Shown in pieces: positions 59,315 to 64,000 of a DNA stretch of 64,000 nt; position 1 is the first letter of the stretch, and each line of letters opens with the position of its first letter. The stretch is from positions 1,596,269 to 1,660,268 of the forward strand of contig CAJINV010000017.1 in assembly GCA_905178155.1 (NCBI GenBank), read 5' to 3'. This DNA is from Amoebophrya sp. A120 (lineage: Eukaryota > Sar > Dinophyceae > Syndiniales > Amoebophryaceae). Position numbers and translations under genes: made by a program. The notes under the pieces are model-generated. The model was not told the DNA's origin. It saw only the letters and a program-made list of their open reading frames with translations, and ran no database searches.

Positions 59315-62300
59315 ATGTCGAATGTTCAAGAAGAGACCAAACAGGTTGAGCAGACCGCTCCAAAGATCGTGGAATCAAAGAATGACATCGCCGCGGTAGA
59401 GCAGAAGGACCAAGACACCACACCGACCGCGGCCGCTGCGCAGTCCCCCGCTACAACCTCCGCAAATTCCTCTCCGGTCGAAGTTAAGGAGGCGGAACAG
59501 ACTAACAAGCGACCGGCGGAACAAGCTGCCGAGGCTGTGAACAAGCCAGAAGCAGAGGTCGAGAACAAGGACAACTCTTGCTGCGCGACGGGCGCGTGCG
59601 AAGAAACAACTAAGGCCGACGAGGAGAAACCCTCTGAAGCGAAGATGGCAGAACCGGCGGCAAAACTGCGTAAAACCGACGATGGAAAGGCCGTCGATGA
59701 CAATCGCATGCAGGAGATCAAAAAACAGGTATTGAAGGATTTTTCTCGACGTTTGGGCGTTTATTTCATCATGATGTCCCGCCGATGATGAAATTGTATT
59801 GCAGACACACCTACCCTGGTAGAACCTTTTCGTGGAGTGACTGGAGGGAGTTTCCCCCCGTCCGTTTGTGTATATGGGCTGGCAGATCCCTAGAAGCTAA
59901 TGCCTGGAGTTGTTGGTCTTCCGCCCCTCTGAGTGGGGTCGGGGAAGGAGCCAACGCGGACGTAGTCCGCAGAATTCGCTGGATAGTTTGCTTTGTGATG
60001 GATTCACATCGTTTTTGTGTTCTAATGGATGGTAGCTCATGTGCTCTGAGTGCACCACAGTGCCATTCCGCCATTGTGGGCGCCTCCCAGCGGGGAGGGG
60101 GGTTTGGGAAGTTCGCGTTCTAATGAATGGTAGCTCATGTGCTCAGAGTGCACCGCAGTGCCATTCCACCAAAGAGGGTGCTCCCCAGCGGGGGAGAGTT
60201 AGTTCGGAAAGACCTTTGAGGGCACCGCCAGGGAGAGCTCCCTCCAGCAGGAGGGGTTTGCGGAGATTCATCGTGGGGCGAGGTCCCAGTGGGGAGACGT
60301 AAAATGTTGCTGGGCTGTTTCGGATGGATCCTGCTTTACTGTAGGAGGAACAGGAGCGCGGACGTACAGGAGTCCATCACGACAGAAGTTTTCGGCATAC
60401 TTCGTATGAATGCCTGCTCTTATTTTTAGGGCCTAACGGGGGCGAAGTCGCTCGTGTGGATTTAGGCACCGGTGGCAGGACCTATTTTGCGTTGAAGGAA
60501 GGTCTATCGTATCAGGATCCTGGTTCGCCGCGTAGACTCAGGGCGCCACAGGAAGCAGTGGCTAGCCACGGGAGGGGCCCCAGCGAGAGCCAGGGGGGTA
60601 CGCAGGTGCCAGGCGAGGGCAACAGCTTAGTTGGAGAGCTGCCCCTGTGCACATAGGTATTGTTAGTTTTGCCAGTGCCCGCCGGTCGAGGTGAACTTCC
60701 CTACGGGGACGGTCCCAGAGGCACTCTACCGCGGAGTTGCCGACGCCGCTAGGTTTGGATATAAGGGCGGCTCCAACGGAGCAGGGGCCGCGGGGATTGC
60801 TCTACAAGGCATTTACCAGCTTCGCTCTTCCAGTGGCTTCGGGGCCTGAGGTTTGAAGTCCTGCTTGGCGGGGATTGTCTGGGGGGCCCCCGACGTTCAG
60901 TTAGCCTCCGCGCGGGGGGATTTGAGGGCTTCTGCACCAGGGGAGCTCCGCTCCGTCCTCGGTCTCGCCTTGCTTTGGGAACAGGGGTCGTTTGGCACTG
61001 GCGGTATCCAATCCGTTACCCTTGCGAACTTGTTCCCAGGCTGGGGCTGGTGGTTCGGTGTCTCACTCCTTCGCCCGTCCTCTGTTCCCATTGCCGGGCG
61101 GGGCCGAGGTTTCTTCTTTTTGGTTCTTTACCCGCACCAGAATTTGTCTGTGGTACGTGCGTTGATGTTGCGGTATGGTCCCGCATGGCTGGGATTGAGC
61201 GGGTCTCGCTACTCGTGGAACCCTTGCGGGGATGGTGTTCGTGTTGGGGGGATCACCCACGTCGGGGTGTAGACGTACAAGAGGGCCTCGCGCTTGCCCG
61301 GGCCTATTGGCGGAGAGGCCCGCTGGTGGTTCTGGTTTCCTATTGGTCCGTTACAGGAGTACGGCTCTTACCACGTCGACTCCAACTCCATACCTTCGCT
61401 TTTGGTCGCTCGCTTCTGAGTTTGGGCGTTTTCATCATGATGTCCCGCCGATGATGAAATTTTTTGGAAGTGTCACGTCGATTGCAAGAATCACATGAAA
61501 ATTTTTTGAGTGTGATTTGATATCCGTTCGGGTTTATGCAATACAAATTCAACCAAATTTTCGAGGTCGAGTACTACCTGTCCGACAAGAATCTGAAGCA
61601 CGACTATCCGATTTAAAAACGTCCCCACCCCATAGTTGTAATGCAAATCTGCATGCTGAAAATGTTTCTCATGCGGAGCCCCATGAGAAGCATTTTCCAA
61701 TCGTGTTTTGAAATTAATCATGCTCCAATCAGCATGGTATGCTAGATCTGTGATGCTGCTGAGCTAGCTCAAACAGCACTATACTACGAATCCGAATTTG
61801 TCCAAAACTTGTGGATTTGTCTAGCCGATTCCCCATCTTGACTCTGGTGTGGGGACGTTTTTACTCAGGATAACGACGAGTTTTTCCACAACAAGATTTC
61901 CCAGGAGGAAAACGGTTTCCTGGAGATGGACGACATCCTGAAATGCAACAACATCAAAAACAAGCTGATGGTACGCAGTTTTCATCTTGTAAAATTGACA
62001 GTGAGTCACCTTTTTTCGACAATGTCAATGCTTCAGATCCCGCAGTATGGGTATGTATGTCAAGTCGTTGTTGCACTTGCAGTGATCACCTTGTCCGTTA
62101 CGACTACTTACCACGTCTACCATTTACTCATCACTCCAGGTAACCGACGGCGCAGAGATCTGCACTGCTCTGAAGAGCTCCGCAACGGTCGAGTGCGTGT
62201 GTGAAAACGAGAAGATGCGAATCCGCCGAAAGGACGGCAAGAAAACCCTGCCGAAGTTGGAGCCGCGCCCGGCCAAGGGCAAGGGAAAGGGGAAGGGAAA

Positions 62301-63925
62301 GGGCCAGCAGGTGCAGGACACCACAAACATCATTGACACCATGCAGTTCGAAAAAGACATCTTCAGATCTGGCCCGGTTTTGAGGTAAAATCTATAATGA
62401 AGTTGGTGATAACATCTTAATCTTTCACACTACGTTGAGCATGAAACAACAACTATTGGACCTTTTATAATTGCTGCACCTGCATACTCAGCATACGCTA
62501 AGACTCAGAGTAAGCTTTCCTAAATCCTATCCCCCCAAGAACTACTAGAAGCAGCTCCACCGGACACAATTCAATCCCGAAAAAACAGAATCACCGACCT
62601 TCCGGAGGGTATGCAGTGGAACGAGGTGAAGGGCGCTTTTTTGACGTACGTGAAAGAAAACAAGGACAACAAGGACTGTGCCTTCAGTCAGGCGAAGGTC
62701 ACGGGCCAGCACGGCGGCAAGGTGATGTCCGTTTCTAAGGTGTTGAGGGAGGCGGACAACGGGAAGGCCATCGGGGTCATCAGCAAGGACGACACGACGG
62801 CGGGCCCGAGAACCGTCTACGTCATGATCTCCGGGTTCCCGGGGGACATTTCGTATTTCAAAAACAACATGACGGAAATCAAAATCGAATTCAGAAAGAA
62901 GGAGGGGGAAGAAGCGAAAGGTACAACTTCGTGAACACTTTTGTCAGAAATGGAAATGTGCTAGTCGTGCATCTAAGAGTCTTCTTTTGGCATTCTTGCT
63001 TTTCGATTTCGATATATGCAAATCATCGTCAGGCGCTAGTTATTCACGCACCAGTTTCTGAGCTGCTGCGAACAAAGTTCACAAAAGTCATGTGTTGGGG
63101 TGGAAACCCTTAAGCGTTCCATGAACTACATAAAAGAAACCCCCTATTAAAAAATCCAAACCAGACCCGATCATCCGTCCGATCCAAGTGGTGACGGACA
63201 TCAAGCCGCTGAACAGCCTGTTTGAGAACCCGGAGGTGATGAATAAGGAGCAGAAGGAGCGCCGCAAGCGCGTGGCCCACGAGCGCAGCAAGCAGCAGCG
63301 CGAGAAGGGCGAGGGCAAGATTGTCGTGGGAAATGTGATGACCTTCGAGAACCTGCAGAAGCTGAAGGCCCACGTCCGCCAGATTCAGCAGGCCCGGAAG
63401 GACGGGGACGTGCTGGATAGCACCAAGAAGGACTTCAAGCTCATCGCCACCCTGCTGGACGCGCACCCGCGCGGCAAGGCCAAGAAGGAAAACATGTCGG
63501 GGCTGAAGATCGACATCTCCGAGCAGGGCAACAACCGCTGCTTCTGGGTCATGAAAAAGGACGGCTCCAAGGAAGATTTTTCCATGATCAAAATCTACGA
63601 CGAGCTGGAACGGAACGTGAAACTCCTGGCCGACGCAAAAGCCCCGGTTATGGAGGCGGAGGAACAAGCACCTGCTGGTTCCAGCTCTGCAGCTTCGGCT
63701 CCTGCGGAGGTCGTCGCAAAGGAAGGCGAACACAAGGAGGCCGCAGCAGCTGTTGTCAAAATTACGGAGGAAGGTGAAGCTGCTGCTGCTGCACCGACTC
63801 CCGCTGCTCCGGCCGCAGAAGAGGCGAAGAAGCCCGAGGAGGAAAAGGCTGCTGTTGTTGATGCTCCGAAGAAAGAAAAGGCTGACGAAAAAGATGCGGA
63901 AATGAAGCCGGCGGGAGCTGCTTAA
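59315..63925 (+). CDS. La-related RNA-binding protein with DUF3223-like C-terminal domain, 627 aa
   Basis: Exons 59315-59728, 61566-61604, 61878-61970, 62140-62384, 62589-62920 and 63165-63925 sum to 1884 nt with matching phases. Residues 1-135 are low-complexity. The La motif follows (KKQVEYYLSDKNLKHDEFFH; FLEMDDILKCNNIKNKLM; then TALKSSATVEC and KMRIRRK), the module that binds UUU-OH ends of RNA polymerase III transcripts. A Lys/Gly-rich linker leads to an RRM-like region (RITDLPEGMQWNEVKGAFL; GKAIGVISKDD; RTVYVMISGF). A basic helix precedes a DUF3223-like domain at about 460-525 (KDFKLIATLLDAHPRGK; RCFWVMKKDGSKEDFSMIKI), otherwise known to me from plant plastid and polymerase-associated proteins. 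The tail is Ala/Glu/Lys-rich. Intron 1 is 1.84 kb with an embedded repeat-bounded segment; intron 2 is a terminal-repeat element; the rest are GT-AG. Confidence 0.88.
59752..61462. repeat. intron segment bounded by direct repeats that are hairpins
   Basis: Within La intron 1, TTTGGGCGTTT followed by TTTCATCATGATGTCCCGCC and ATGATGAAATT occurs at 59752-59795 and again at 61421-61462 in the same orientation. Each copy folds (TTTCATCAT with ATGATGAAA). The 1.6 kb between them is GC-rich, contains a tandem pair of about 55-bp repeats, and has open frames that read like protein (for example near 60690-60849: VNFPTGTVPEALYRGVADA) but no recognisable gene. Confidence 0.6.
60018..60171. repeat. tandem pair, about 99-bp period
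   Basis: Two units starting GTTCTAATG and containing ATGGTAGCTCATGTGCTC and CAGTGCCATTCC lie at about 60018-60075 and 60117-60171, followed in each case by a C/G-rich block with CCCAGCGGGG. Confidence 0.75.
61605..61872. mobile_element. terminal-repeat intron, family E
   Basis: Left TATCCGATTTAAAAACGTCC, right GGACGTTTTTACTCAGGATA. Direct repeat ACGAC at 61600-61604 and 61873-61877. It splits the La motif; removal gives LKHDEFFHNKI in frame. The interior closely matches the copy at 54047. Confidence 0.93.
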
Positions 63926-64000
63926 AAAGTCTTTTTCCGCTGTACATGACGAACAAGTGAAATACTTCCTAGACGACTGAAGGAAATCCCTCGACTTGCA
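63926..64000. other. 3' untranslated sequence
   Basis: Sequence after the TAA of the La-related gene to the window end; no further feature. Confidence 0.4.

Noticed and set aside
60853-61454. Two long + frames inside La intron 1
   Set aside because: Overlap in different frames, GC-rich, no recognised motifs; kept only as an unexplained intron segment.

Overview
The window looks like nuclear DNA of a gene-dense protist, most likely a dinoflagellate of the Syndiniales / Amoebophrya type. That assignment is inference, with no database check. It rests on four things. Every gene I could assemble lies on the + strand. Genes are cut by many introns. Ordinary GT-AG introns are mixed in the same transcripts with a second class bounded by inverted repeats and short direct repeats, as I recall being reported from Amoebophrya genomes. 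The gene set is eukaryotic: U-box/ankyrin protein, La-related protein, DGAT2, TLDc protein, single-domain voltage-gated channel and cystathionine beta-synthase.

Layout, all + strand: partial hypothetical (275-577); 255-aa hypothetical (730-1999); poorly resolved gene (2150-2829); 861-aa charged protein (3494-7580); candidate small gene (7635-8357); 2753-aa U-box/ankyrin protein (8671-18486); 1043-aa secretory glycosyltransferase-like protein (19681-23005); a 5.3-kb gene-poor repeat region (23006-28272); cystathionine beta-synthase (28273-31232); candidate small gene (32551-32979); small secreted or membrane protein (33195-34221); HAD-fold protein (34751-35890); candidate small gene (36403-36840); DGAT2-type acyltransferase (36877-38658); Stealth-like membrane protein (39628-45536); TLDc-like protein (46126-47322); multi-pass membrane protein (47983-50470); single-domain voltage-gated cation channel with EF-hands (52298-57235); La-related protein with a DUF3223-like tail (59315-63925).

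The central observation is a set of 19 intronic insertions of 0.11-1.14 kb. Most begin TAT[C/G] and end [C/G]ATA, carry inverted terminal repeats, and are flanked by 4-8 bp direct repeats, usually 5 bp. Removing the element plus one direct-repeat copy restores the reading frame in every case. The summed exon lengths are exact multiples of three in all nine host genes; in the small secreted gene this also depends on an uncertain second intron. No placement within the direct repeats gives GT-AG ends. At least eight terminal-repeat families share this geometry. One 1137-bp copy is a near-perfect palindrome over its whole length.

The genes do not form a pathway; they are a co-oriented string of housekeeping, membrane and secretory genes. 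Gene-poor stretches hold short repeats, hairpins and protein-like fragments that I could only partly resolve. Exon boundaries were assigned by eye from splice signals, phase and protein continuity.
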